Below, one piece after another: positions 34,038 through 42,334 of a stretch of 64,000 nt of DNA. Origin of the DNA: VRUE01 sp963702955 (GTDB lineage Bacteria; Actinomycetota; Thermoleophilia; Solirubrobacterales; 70-9); assembly GCA_963702955.1 (NCBI GenBank), contig OY969774.1:1488001-1552000 (forward strand), written 5' to 3'. The position numbers and the translations under genes were made by a program. Each line of letters opens with the position of its first letter. Position 1 is the first letter of the stretch. Under the pieces are notes generated by a model, which had not been told where the DNA came from, ran no database searches, and worked only from the letters and a program-made list of their open reading frames with translations.

Positions 34038-34814
34038 TCAGCGGCCGTGGAACTCGGCGTGGCCGGGGCCCTTCTCGAGGAAGGTCTTGACGGCGGCCTG
34101 GAGATCCTCGGTGGCGAAGAGCTCGGCGGCTTCGGTGCGGATCGCCTCGTCTGCGGCCGGGATACCGCCTTCGCGGTAGCGCCTGAGGACGTGCTTGGTC
34201 ATCGCGTGGGCCCTGGTCGGGCCGGCCGCCAGCTCGGCGGCGAAGGCGCGGGCGCGCTCGTCGAAGCCGTCGTCGTCGTAGAGGATGTTGACGACGCCCC
34301 AGCGCTCCATCTCCTCGGCGCCGAACAGCTCGCCGCTGATCACGAAGTGGCGGGCGCGGCCGCTGCCGGCGCGCTCGGCGAGGCGCTGGGTGCCGCCCAT
34401 CGACGGGGTCAGCCCGACCACTTTCTCGACCAGGCCGAAGCGGGCTGAGCGGGCGGCGAGGATCAGGTCGCAGCCGAGCGCCAGCTCGAACGCCGCCGTC
34501 AAGGTCAGCGCGTGCGCCGCGAAGACGACCGGCAGCGGCAGCGCTTCGACCCGTTCGACCGTGCCGATCAGCTCGTCCCAGAGTCGGCTGCCCTGCTCCG
34601 GCGTCAGTCCCTCGAACTCGTGCACGTCGACCCCGCCGGAGACAGCGCGGCCCTCGGCGCGGAGCAGCAGCGCTCGCGGCGGGTCGGCCTCGACCGCCTC
34701 GACGGTGGTCTGCAGGCCCTCGAACATCTCGCGGTCGAACAGGTTGAGCGGCGGCTTGTCGAAGGACGCCACCGCAAGGCCGGCCTCGTCTCGCTCGAGG
34801 CGGACGGCGCTCAT
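34038..34814 (-). CDS. Enoyl-CoA hydratase/isomerase family protein
   Basis: The 258-residue crotonase-fold product shows LLLRAEGRAVSGGVDVHEFE (oxyanion loop 1), HALTLTAAFELALGCDLILA (loop 2), and SARFGLVEKVVGLTPSMGGT, then QRLAERAG. The residue positions of the catalytic Glu pair of true hydratases are not clearly both kept, so isomerase or another crotonase activity is possible. Its ATG overlaps the stop of the thioesterase gene (ATGA), and the P450 gene follows after the operator. Confidence 0.87.
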   Translation of the reverse strand: MSAVRLERDEAGLAVASFDKPPLNLFDREMFEGLQTTVEAVEADPPRALLLRAEGRAVSGGVDVHEFEGLTPEQGSRLWDELIGTVERVEALPLPVVFAAHALTLTAAFELALGCDLILAARSARFGLVEKVVGLTPSMGGTQRLAERAGSGRARHFVISGELFGAEEMERWGVVNILYDDDGFDERARAFAAELAAGPTRAHAMTKHVLRRYREGGIPAADEAIRTEAAELFATEDLQAAVKTFLEKGPGHAEFHGR

Positions 34815-35278
34815 GCCTCGGCGGCGGCGGGCCTGTTCAGCCGCACGTGCCAGTGGACGGTCGCGGTGGCGACCCGCTGCCCGGCGCCGTCGAACAGCTC
34901 GACCTCACAGGGGAACTCGACCTTGCCCTCGGTGTCGAGCGTCGCCAGCGCCTCCTCCCCGGGCACTCCGAGCCTCGCCTTCGCCTCGATCGGGCCCTTG
35001 GCGATCTTTTCGTAGGAGACCTCGGCGCTGCGGGCGAGCGGGGTGATCTCCCCCAGCCGCTCGGCGAAGGCGCCGACGAAGGCTGCGCCGGAGGCGTTCT
35101 CGGCGACCGTGAAGAGGGCGCCGGCGTGCTGGGAGCCGACGTGGTTGGTCAGCTCCGCGCGCTCCGGCAACCGCACGGTCGCCTCGCCGGCGCCGATGCT
35201 CGTTATCTCCAACCCGAGATGGCCGGCGAACGGAACCGCCTGCGCCATCCCCTGGGCTATCGCGTCGAAGTCGGTCAT
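34811..35278 (-). CDS. Hotdog-fold thioesterase (PaaI/DUF4442-like)
   Basis: The 155-residue product has a hotdog-fold pattern: VPFAGHLGLEITSIGAGEAT, RLPERAELTNHVGSQHAGALF with the conserved HxG-type helix start, and a C-terminal strand pair ending TVHWHVRLN. Such enzymes release free acids from acyl-CoA. TAGGGT (35293-35288 on this strand) ends 9 nt before the ATG and no ribosome binding site is seen. It is the first gene of the thioesterase-hydratase pair. Confidence 0.8.
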   Translation of the reverse strand: MTDFDAIAQGMAQAVPFAGHLGLEITSIGAGEATVRLPERAELTNHVGSQHAGALFTVAENASGAAFVGAFAERLGEITPLARSAEVSYEKIAKGPIEAKARLGVPGEEALATLDTEGKVEFPCEVELFDGAGQRVATATVHWHVRLNRPAAAEA

Positions 35279-35300
35279 CGAGGCGAAACCCTACCTTGGC

Positions 35301-36716
35301 TCAGGGCACCCGGTGCACCTCGAACAAATTGGTTCCCAGCTCCTGGTCCGGCATGCCGGCGACGATCGCGATCAGGTCGCCGGACTTGGCGACGCCGTGG
35401 CGCACCGCCAGCGCCGCGCAGTCGTCGAGCAGGTCGCGGACCTCCTCCTCGTGCTCGCTGAGGATCGCGGTGACGCCGAACAGCAGGTTGAGCCGGCGCA
35501 CGGTCTCGATCCGCGGCGAGATCGCCAGCACCGGCACGTTCGGCCGGTGGGCGGAGACGAGCCGGGCGCTGCGACCGCTGGTGGTCGGCACGACCATCGC
35601 CGCCAGGCCCAGCCGGTAGACCGAGCCGACGGCGCTCTGGGCGACCGAGTCGGCGACGTCCTGGGTCGCCTGGTCGGTGCGGGTGAACAGCCACTCGCCG
35701 TAGGGCAGGTCGGGCTCGGTCGCCCGTGCGATGCTGTCCATCGTCCGCACCGCCTCGACCGGGTGGAGGCCGACCGCGGTCTCCTCGGAGAGCATCACCG
35801 CGTCGGTGCCGTCGAAGATCGCGTTGGCGACGTCGGCCACCTCGGCCCGGGTCGGCCGCCGCTCGCTGACCATCGAGGCCAGCATCTGCGTCGCCGTGAT
35901 CGCCGGCTTCGATTGCAGTCCGGCGGCACGGATCAACCGCTTCTGGACCACCGGCACCTGCGCCAGCGGCAGCTCGATTCCGAGGTCGCCGCGGGCGACC
36001 ATGATCCCGCCGCTCGCCGCGCGGACGATCTCGGTCGCGTTCTCGGCCGCCTGCGGCTTCTCGATCTTGGCGATCAGCGGGATGTCGGAACCAAGGGCCT
36101 GCAGCCGCTCGGCGACCGGGTCGAGGTCCGCCGCCTCGGAGACGAAGGAGACCGCGATCAGGTCCATTCCCTGCTCGACCGCGAACTCGGTCCAGGCGAT
36201 GTCGCCGTCGGTTGACGTGGCCCGCGCGGTGACGCCGGGGATGTTCATCCCCTTGTGCGAGGACAGCGTGCCGCCGACCTCGACCTCGGCGTCGACGCCG
36301 CCGTCTTCGGGCTCGCGCACCCGCAGCCGGATCGAGCCGTCGGCCAGGTAGACCAGCTCGTCCTCCCGCAGCGAGCCGACCCCCGGCCAGTCGACCGGGA
36401 TCGTCTCCTCGTCCCCCTCGACCGCGTTCGGGGTCAGCTTCACGTGCATCCCCGTCTCCAGCTCGGCGAAGTCGTCGCGCAGCTCGCCGATCCGCAGCTT
36501 CGGCCCGGGCAGGTCGCCGAGAATCGCCACCTCGCGCCCGACCCGCTCGGCCGCGGCGCGGATCGCCTCCACCGTGCGCGCGTGGCGCTCGCGGTCGGCG
36601 TGGGAGAAATTGAGCCGGAGGACGTCGGCGCCGGCCTCGATCAGGCGGGTCAGGACGTCGTCGTCCCAGCTGGCGGGACCGATGGTCGCGATGATCTTGG
36701 TACGCCTGCCGTGCAT
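35301..36716 (-). CDS. pyk: Pyruvate kinase
   Basis: The 471-residue glycolytic enzyme converts phosphoenolpyruvate and ADP to pyruvate and ATP. Marks are the N-terminal RRTKIIATIGPASWDDD, SFVSEAADLDPVAERL, the signature LIAKIEKPQAAENATEIV with the catalytic Lys, and IMVARGDLGIELPLAQVP. A complete C-terminal domain follows (LGTNLFEVHRVP end). A possible -10 TACAGT lies 10 nt upstream of the ATG. It is divergent from the second P450 gene. Confidence 0.95.
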   Translation of the reverse strand: MHGRRTKIIATIGPASWDDDVLTRLIEAGADVLRLNFSHADRERHARTVEAIRAAAERVGREVAILGDLPGPKLRIGELRDDFAELETGMHVKLTPNAVEGDEETIPVDWPGVGSLREDELVYLADGSIRLRVREPEDGGVDAEVEVGGTLSSHKGMNIPGVTARATSTDGDIAWTEFAVEQGMDLIAVSFVSEAADLDPVAERLQALGSDIPLIAKIEKPQAAENATEIVRAASGGIMVARGDLGIELPLAQVPVVQKRLIRAAGLQSKPAITATQMLASMVSERRPTRAEVADVANAIFDGTDAVMLSEETAVGLHPVEAVRTMDSIARATEPDLPYGEWLFTRTDQATQDVADSVAQSAVGSVYRLGLAAMVVPTTSGRSARLVSAHRPNVPVLAISPRIETVRRLNLLFGVTAILSEHEEEVRDLLDDCAALAVRHGVAKSGDLIAIVAGMPDQELGTNLFEVHRVP

Positions 36717-36774
36717 ACGTCACATGACTGTAGAGGCTGCTCGATATGACATCGATCTGTGTAACACTGAACTC

Positions 36775-38211
36775 GTGAGGCCGCTTGCCGAAGCCGCCGC
36801 TCCCCCCCAGGCCGATGAGCCCGTCGGCGACGGCTTGGTCGGCGAGGCGCCAGAGTCACCGGCCGGCCCGATCGAGGCAGCCGAGGCCGCGAGCCTCCCC
36901 CAGCCACCGCGGATCGAGCTTCCGCGACTGCTCCAGACCCTGCGCTTCAACCAGCGCCAGATCGAGTTCGTCTTCCGCGCCCGGCGCGAGCTGGGCGAGG
37001 TCTTCCAGATGCAGGGGGTCATCCCCGAGGCGACGACGATCACCAGCCATCCCGACCACGTCCGCTCGCTGTTCACGGCCAAGCCCGAGCAGGCGCCGTC
37101 GCTGACCGGCGAGTCGCCGCTGCGGCCGGTCGTCGGGCCGAACTCGGTCCTCACCGCGGTCGGGCCGCGCCACATGCGGCAGCGCAAACTGCTGCTGCCG
37201 TCGTTCCACGGCGAGGCGATCGAGCAGTACACGCAGATGATCGCCGACGCCGCCGAGCGTGAGATCGACCGCTGGCCGGTCGGCACCCCGTTCGCGCTGG
37301 CGCCGCGGATGCAGGCGATCACCCTCGACGTGATCATGGCCGGGATCTTCGGCATCGAGGGCAAGCCAGCGGCCGGCACCCCGGAGCACCGCCTGCGGCA
37401 GGTGACCAGGGGCCTGGTCAACGCCTCGACCTGGCCGCTGTCCCAGGTGACCGAACTGATCAACCTCAACCGCACCGAGCCGGTCGGCCCGATGAAGCTC
37501 GGCCTCGACATCCTCGACCGCGCCACCTACGCGGTGATCGAAGGACGCCGCCGAGCCGCCGATCTGGAGCAACGCCGGGACATCCTCTCGCTGCTGCTGC
37601 AGGCACGCACCGAGGGGGGCGAGGCGATGAGCGACAAAGAACTGCGCGACGAGCTGCTGACCCTGGTCTTGGCCGGCCACGAGACGACCGCCAACTCGCT
37701 CGCCTGGACCTGGGAGCGGCTGGTCCGCACGCCGGAGGCCTACGCGGCGCTGCGCGACGCGGTCCGTTCCGCCGATGGCGCCGAGGAGCGGATCGAGGCG
37801 ACGATCGTCGAGGGGATGCGCTCGCGCCCGGTGATCCCGATCATCGGGCGCCGCGTCAAGGTCCCTTGGCGACTCGGCGACTACGCGGTGCCGGCCGAGG
37901 CGCCGGTGCTGATGAGCATCCTCCTCGTCCACCACCGCGAGGACGTCTACCCCGAACCCTTCGAGTTCCGCCCCGAGCGCTGGCTCGGCCGCAAGCCGGG
38001 CACGTATGAGTGGATCCCCTTCGGCGGCGGCATCCGCCGCTGCCTCGGCGCCGCGCTGGCGATGGCCGAGCAGCGCGTCGTGCTGGGGGCGATGGCCCGC
38101 CGCCTCGACCTCGAGGCCGACGACCCGGCCCCGGAGCACGCCGTGCACCGCAACGTGACGATGATCCCCTCGCGCGGCGCCCGCGTTGTCATCCGCTCCC
38201 GGCGGGGCTAA
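36775..38211 (+). CDS. Cytochrome P450, second type
   Basis: About 478 residues. A 40-residue Ala/Pro/Glu-rich N-terminal segment precedes the P450 fold. The I-helix is LVLAGHETTANSLAWTWERL with the canonical AGxETT. The PERF-like region is YPEPFEFRPERWLG, and the haem loop is WIPFGGGIRRCLGAALAMAE. GPRHMRQRKLLLPSFHGEAI is the C-helix. It belongs to a group of bacterial P450s that look eukaryote-like and is unrelated in detail to the P450 at 32750. I chose GTG 36775 because TAACAC ends 7 nt before it; ATG 36724 is in frame and also possible. The substrate is unknown. Confidence 0.9.
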   Translation: MRPLAEAAAPPQADEPVGDGLVGEAPESPAGPIEAAEAASLPQPPRIELPRLLQTLRFNQRQIEFVFRARRELGEVFQMQGVIPEATTITSHPDHVRSLFTAKPEQAPSLTGESPLRPVVGPNSVLTAVGPRHMRQRKLLLPSFHGEAIEQYTQMIADAAEREIDRWPVGTPFALAPRMQAITLDVIMAGIFGIEGKPAAGTPEHRLRQVTRGLVNASTWPLSQVTELINLNRTEPVGPMKLGLDILDRATYAVIEGRRRAADLEQRRDILSLLLQARTEGGEAMSDKELRDELLTLVLAGHETTANSLAWTWERLVRTPEAYAALRDAVRSADGAEERIEATIVEGMRSRPVIPIIGRRVKVPWRLGDYAVPAEAPVLMSILLVHHREDVYPEPFEFRPERWLGRKPGTYEWIPFGGGIRRCLGAALAMAEQRVVLGAMARRLDLEADDPAPEHAVHRNVTMIPSRGARVVIRSRRG

Positions 38212-38289
38212 AACCGGATGCCGAGAGCGGATCACAAGGCCGCAGCATTCCTGGTCCCGGGAGGCTGACCCCGGTTCCAGGCCCCTCGA

Positions 38290-38955
38290 TCACATCGGTC
38301 GCGCCGAGTGGAGCGGAATAACGTCGCTGAATCGCCCCATTTCCTCTGCCTTGAGCTCAATGCGATCCGGGAAAACGAGGATGTGCCGCTCGCGATGGCG
38401 AATGACCATCCCGTTTGAAAGAGCGAAGGACGCTGTGGGCTGGGGAAGCTCTACCCCTGCCAATGCGCCCCACTTGTAAACGCGGAGCACTTCTACGACT
38501 AGCGCTTGGGGACTTTGAGGAGTCGCTACTTCTAACGCTGCACCCGAGAGATCGATGTGTCGAGTAAGACGATGGCCATTTAGAACCCCCACCGAGGCAG
38601 GCTTGGCCGAAGAGATACGCCACACGACGTCTTCGATTCCTTCGAGGAGCCCGAGGCCACTGACTCCGTGACCGCGGGCTTGATCGATCTCGGCCCGAAC
38701 CATCTCGTCCAAGCTAAGCCAGCCGATGGCACCTTTGAGGCGTGGCTCCATCTGAGTTGACATCGCCATCTGCTCGGCACTATCGAATCCGCCAAGACGC
38801 ACGCATGGGTGATTGCCAGGTGCAGCCCGAGCGTACAGTTCAAGCGGCCCTGTCCGCACTTGCATCGGCTCAAGCATCTCGATGGCGAGGTCGTCCAACT
38901 GCGGCGGCCGAGCCGGGGTTTGAGACGCTTCCGTGTCACGGGCGTGTTCGAACAC
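38290..38955 (-). CDS. Unknown protein in an AT-richer patch
   Basis: The 221-residue product matches no family I recognise. It has no signal peptide or membrane helix and reads as a soluble alpha/beta protein (PLELYARAAPGNHPCVRLGG, QALVVEVLRVYKWGALAGVE, GMVIRHRERHILVFPDRIEL). The C-terminus resembles a small beta-sheet domain. Codon use and base composition are less GC-rich than in the neighbours, which suggests a transferred gene. It is divergent from an Xre/MbcA-like antitoxin gene across a 210-bp AT-rich gap, and it could be a partner or cargo protein. Confidence 0.55.
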   Translation of the reverse strand: MFEHARDTEASQTPARPPQLDDLAIEMLEPMQVRTGPLELYARAAPGNHPCVRLGGFDSAEQMAMSTQMEPRLKGAIGWLSLDEMVRAEIDQARGHGVSGLGLLEGIEDVVWRISSAKPASVGVLNGHRLTRHIDLSGAALEVATPQSPQALVVEVLRVYKWGALAGVELPQPTASFALSNGMVIRHRERHILVFPDRIELKAEEMGRFSDVIPLHSARPM

Positions 38956-39165
38956 GGCGTTCAGGGTAGCAGGTAAAGCGAAAATGAAGAGAATATCTGT
39001 CTAATTTTGGCAAAAACCCGATCTTTAACAAGGGCCGTCCTTGCTTTTTGCATAGAATGCGCAACAATCGAAGTTGCAAATGGAGGGAAAAGAACATCAA
39101 TGCCGAATAGGAATCGGTTTGGAAGCGCTTCGAGTGGGCTTTGGTATAGCCATCGGGTGTGACCT

Positions 39166-39585
39166 GTGAGCGCTACTAAGCAGCACACAGCGACCAGACC
39201 CGAGACAGACGGGGTTCGTCTGGCCAGAGTGCTTCATGTCGAGCGGAATCCAATTCGAGCCGCTCGCATCCTGATCGATGATTTCGGACTAGAGCAGCGT
39301 CAACTCGCAGAGGCGTGCAATGTCTCAGAGTCAAGCGTCTCAGAGTGGTTGAGCGGCTCTGATGATCGGATACCCCATCAGCGCGATCGCATCTTGGAGT
39401 TGGCATATGTAGTGGTAATCGCGCTAGCAACTGGATCGATAGCTCCTGAGCGATTGCGAGAGTGGATCACCTCCCCGATGGATTTCTTCCTCGAAGAACC
39501 GCCGTTGGCCGCAATCGCGCGGGGAAATGTCAATGCAGTCGCTGACGCGGCCAAAGACTTCGCGTCCGGACGGCTCCCCGCCTGA
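39166..39585 (+). CDS. HTH protein with Xre/MbcA/ParS-like C-terminal domain
   Basis: The 139-residue product has a helix-turn-helix (FGLEQRQLAEACNVSESSVS, about residues 40-59; EWLSGSDDRIPHQRDRI). Its C-terminal part (LREWITSPMDFFLEEPPLAA, then IARGNVNAVADAAKDFASGR) resembles the toxin-binding domain of Xre/MbcA/ParS antitoxins. Those antitoxins normally precede a RES-domain toxin, but none follows: the next feature is tRNA-Ser. Composition is less GC-rich than the surroundings. The GTG start is weakly supported. It may be an orphan antitoxin on a small island. Confidence 0.65.
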   Translation: MSATKQHTATRPETDGVRLARVLHVERNPIRAARILIDDFGLEQRQLAEACNVSESSVSEWLSGSDDRIPHQRDRILELAYVVVIALATGSIAPERLREWITSPMDFFLEEPPLAAIARGNVNAVADAAKDFASGRLPA

Positions 39586-39656
39586 GCGGTAGCGGTTCAG
39601 CGGTTCGGGTCGAATCGATGAATACGCCAGGGCCCTGTGGGCCCTGTGGCGCAGAG

Positions 39657-39745
39657 CGGAGAGGGAGGGATTCGAACCCTCGAGAGAGCTTGCGCCCCCT
39701 ACTCGCTTAGCAGGCGAGTGCCTTCAGCCACTCGGCCACCTCTCC
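39657..39745 (-). tRNA. tRNA-Ser (GCT)
   Basis: An 89-nt class II tRNA on the minus strand. The acceptor stem is GGAGAGG with CCTCTCC, the anticodon stem is CTCGC/GCGAG with loop CTGCTAA (anticodon GCT), there is a long variable arm, and the T-loop is GGTTCGAATCC. It borders the AT-richer patch at 38.3-39.6 kb. Confidence 0.96.
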
Positions 39746-39800
39746 GGGGCAGGAAACATTAGCGCCGGCTCCGGGGTGCGGCGCGGTTAGGCTCGCTTCG

Positions 39801-41012
39801 ATGAGCTCGTCCCTCGATCAGTCGCACGCGCGCTACGAGGCGATCTTCGCCGAAGTCGAGGCGCCGTTCGCCTTCGTCAACCTGGACGCGATGGGGGCCA
39901 ACGCGGTGGCGATGCTGGAGCGGGCCGGGGACAAGCCGATCCGCGTGGCGAGCAAGTCGCTGCGCTGCCGGACACTGCTGGAGCGGGTGCTGCGCAGCGA
40001 CCCGCGCTTCCAGGGGCTGATGACCTTCACCCTGCCGGAGACGCTGTGGCTGGCCGAGCAGGGTTTCGAGAACCTGCTGCTCGCCTATCCGACCGCCGAC
40101 GAGAGCGCGCTGGGCGAGCTGGCGCTGCGCTCGGTCGCCAACCCCGCCGGGGCGCCGATCGTGATGGTCGACTGCGCCGAGCACCTCGACGCGATCGAGT
40201 CGGTGCTGGGGGCGGGCGCGGCGCCGGTGCGGGTCTGCATCGACCTCGACGCGAGCTGGTGGTGGCTGGACGGGCGGGTCAAGGTCGGACCGAAGCGCTC
40301 GCCGGTCCACACGGCCGAGCAGGCGGTGGCGCTGGCGCAGGAGATAGAGCGCCGGCCGCAGCTCGAGCTGGCGGCGCTGATGGCCTACGAGGGGCAGATC
40401 GCCGGAGTCGGGGACCGACCGCCCGGGCGCCGCTTCCGCGGCGCCGCGATCCGCTGGATGCAGCGCCGCTCCGCCGCCGAGCTGGCCGAGCGGCGCGCCG
40501 CGGTCGTCGCCGCGATCCGCGAGTTCGCCGAGCTGCCGATCGTCAACGGCGGCGGCACCGGCAGCCTCGAGCTGACCGCGGCCGAGGATCAGGTCACCGA
40601 GGTGACCGCCGGCTCGGGCTTCTACGCGCCCGCCCTCTTCGACCACTACAGCCGCTTCTCGCTCACCCCGGCGGCGGGCTTCGCGCTGCCGATCGTCCGC
40701 AAGCCGGCGCCGGACGTGGCTACCGCGCTGGGCGGCGGCTACCTCGCCTCGGGCAGCGGCGACCCGGCGCGGCTACCGGCCCCCTGGCTGCCGCCCGGCC
40801 TCGAGCTCGACCCCGAGGAGGGAGCGGGCGAGGTGCAGACGCCACTGCTCGGCCCCCCGGCCGAGAGCCTCTCGATCGGCGACCGCGTCTACCTGCGCCA
40901 CGCCAAGGCCGGCGAGCTGTGCGAGCGCTTCGACCTCCTCCACCTGGTCGAGGGCGGCGAAATCGTCAACATCGTCCCCACCTACCGCGGCGAGGGACGC
41001 GACTTTCTCTAG
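39801..41012 (+). CDS. PLP-dependent D-threonine aldolase / alanine-racemase-fold enzyme
   Basis: The 403-residue enzyme has an alanine-racemase-type N-terminal barrel with the PLP Lys in IRVASKSLRCRTLLERVL (about residue 53). VCIDLDASWWWLDGRVKVGP follows, and the phosphate-binding region is LPIVNGGGTGSLEL. The C-terminal domain (GDRVYLRHAKAGELCERFDL) contains the His and Cys-like metal ligands usual in D-threonine aldolase relatives. It likely cleaves or deaminates a D-hydroxy amino acid. TAGGCT (39788-39793) ends 7 nt before the ATG, so the transcript appears leaderless. It is convergent with the lactone oxidase gene. Confidence 0.85.
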   Translation: MSSSLDQSHARYEAIFAEVEAPFAFVNLDAMGANAVAMLERAGDKPIRVASKSLRCRTLLERVLRSDPRFQGLMTFTLPETLWLAEQGFENLLLAYPTADESALGELALRSVANPAGAPIVMVDCAEHLDAIESVLGAGAAPVRVCIDLDASWWWLDGRVKVGPKRSPVHTAEQAVALAQEIERRPQLELAALMAYEGQIAGVGDRPPGRRFRGAAIRWMQRRSAAELAERRAAVVAAIREFAELPIVNGGGTGSLELTAAEDQVTEVTAGSGFYAPALFDHYSRFSLTPAAGFALPIVRKPAPDVATALGGGYLASGSGDPARLPAPWLPPGLELDPEEGAGEVQTPLLGPPAESLSIGDRVYLRHAKAGELCERFDLLHLVEGGEIVNIVPTYRGEGRDFL

Positions 41013-41028
41013 CCGCCGACGGGGGAGT

Positions 41029-42324
41029 TCAGGGGCCGAGCACCCGGGCGGCGTACTCGTTGGTGAAGACGCGCCCGGGGTCGAGCTCGTCGCGCGCCGC
41101 CTGGAACTGCGCCCACGCCGGGTAGCGCGGCGCGAGGGTCGCCGCGGTCTGGAAGTGGCGCTTGCCCCAGTGCGGGCGGCCGCCGTACTCATCCATGATC
41201 GCCTCGACCGCCTCGAAGTATGGGCGCCACTCCATCCCCCGGTACTGATGGACGGCGATGTAGGCGGTGTCGCGCTCGTGCGAGGGGCTGAGCAGGGCGT
41301 CGTCGCCCGCCGCGACGCGCATCTCGATCGGGAAGAAGACCGGGTAGCGGTTCGACCGCACCCACTCGATCACCCGCCGCGCCGCTTCCACCCCGTGCTC
41401 GCGCGGCACCCCGTACTCCATCTCGGTGAAGCGGACGCGCCGCTCGCTGGCGAAGACGCGGTCGCTGCGGTCGGTCGTCTTGCCGCCCGAGGCGAGCGCG
41501 GCGGCGAGTCGCGAGAGGTGCGGGATCGACCGCGGGAACGCCCGGCCGGCGGCCGAAAGCGCCTCCAGCGCCCAGTTCTCGAGCACGATGTCGTTCAGGT
41601 AGGCGGCGAGCTTGCCGCGCGGCCGCGGCGCTCCCTCGACCCGGTTGCGCTCCAGCACCAGCGCCGAGTCGGCGAAGGGGAAGGTGAACAGCTCGAAGTG
41701 GTCGTTGGCAGCGGCGCGCTCGTCGAAGCTCTCGAAGACCTCTTCGCGCGGCGCCGGAGAATCGACCCGCCGCAAGACGAAGGCGGGGACGCAGCGCAGC
41801 GTCACGGCCGAGATCGCGCCGAGCGCGCCGACGCCGACCCGCGCGGCGCGCAGCAGGTCGCCATCCGCCGCGCCCAGCTCGCGCACGCTGCCGTCGCCCA
41901 GCACCAGCTCGACCGCCTCGACCTGGGCGGAGATGTTGCGCAGCTTCTCGCCGGTGCCGTGGGTGCCGGTCGAGATCGCGCCGGCGATCGTCTGCCGGTC
42001 GATGTCGCCGAGGTTCTCCATCCCCAGCCCGAGCCGGTGCAGCTCCTCGTTGAGGTCCGCGAGCACGGTGCCGCCGCCGACCTTGACCAGGCCGGAGGAA
42101 CGGTCGGCGTCGATCGTCCCGCTCAGGCCGGCGAGGTCGACCATCGTCCCGTCGGTGAGCGCGGCCTCGGTGAAGGAGTGGCCCGCGCCGGCGACGCTGA
42201 CCTTGCGCCCCGCCGCCGCGGCAGCGGCGACCGCCGCGCTCAGCCGGTCGCGGTCCCCGGGACGAACCAGCTCCGCCGGGCGGCATTGCTGGTCCCCCGT
42301 CCAGTTGCGCCACTCCTCGCTCAC
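41029..42324 (-). CDS. FAD-linked oxidase, D-arabinono-1,4-lactone oxidase family
   Basis: About 431 residues. The N-terminal FAD-binding PCMH domain shows KVSVAGAGHSFTEAALTDGT, with the His that often binds FAD covalently, and QTIAGAISTGTHGTGEKLRN. The C-terminal ALO domain ends with the family motif YGGRPHWGKRHFQTA (HWGK). Members oxidise sugar lactones or alditols with O2 or another acceptor. I place the start at GTG 42324, where family sequence begins (SEEWRNWTGDQQ). An in-frame extension upstream overlaps the MFS gene's 3' end and has no family match. Confidence 0.88.
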   Translation of the reverse strand: MSEEWRNWTGDQQCRPAELVRPGDRDRLSAAVAAAAAAGRKVSVAGAGHSFTEAALTDGTMVDLAGLSGTIDADRSSGLVKVGGGTVLADLNEELHRLGLGMENLGDIDRQTIAGAISTGTHGTGEKLRNISAQVEAVELVLGDGSVRELGAADGDLLRAARVGVGALGAISAVTLRCVPAFVLRRVDSPAPREEVFESFDERAAANDHFELFTFPFADSALVLERNRVEGAPRPRGKLAAYLNDIVLENWALEALSAAGRAFPRSIPHLSRLAAALASGGKTTDRSDRVFASERRVRFTEMEYGVPREHGVEAARRVIEWVRSNRYPVFFPIEMRVAAGDDALLSPSHERDTAYIAVHQYRGMEWRPYFEAVEAIMDEYGGRPHWGKRHFQTAATLAPRYPAWAQFQAARDELDPGRVFTNEYAARVLGP

Positions 42325-42334
42325 ACAGGTAAAG

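Noticed and set aside
38961..39188. 75-codon minus-strand frame in the AT-rich gap
   Set aside because: It overlaps the promoter and start of the HTH gene and its translation has no recognisable feature.
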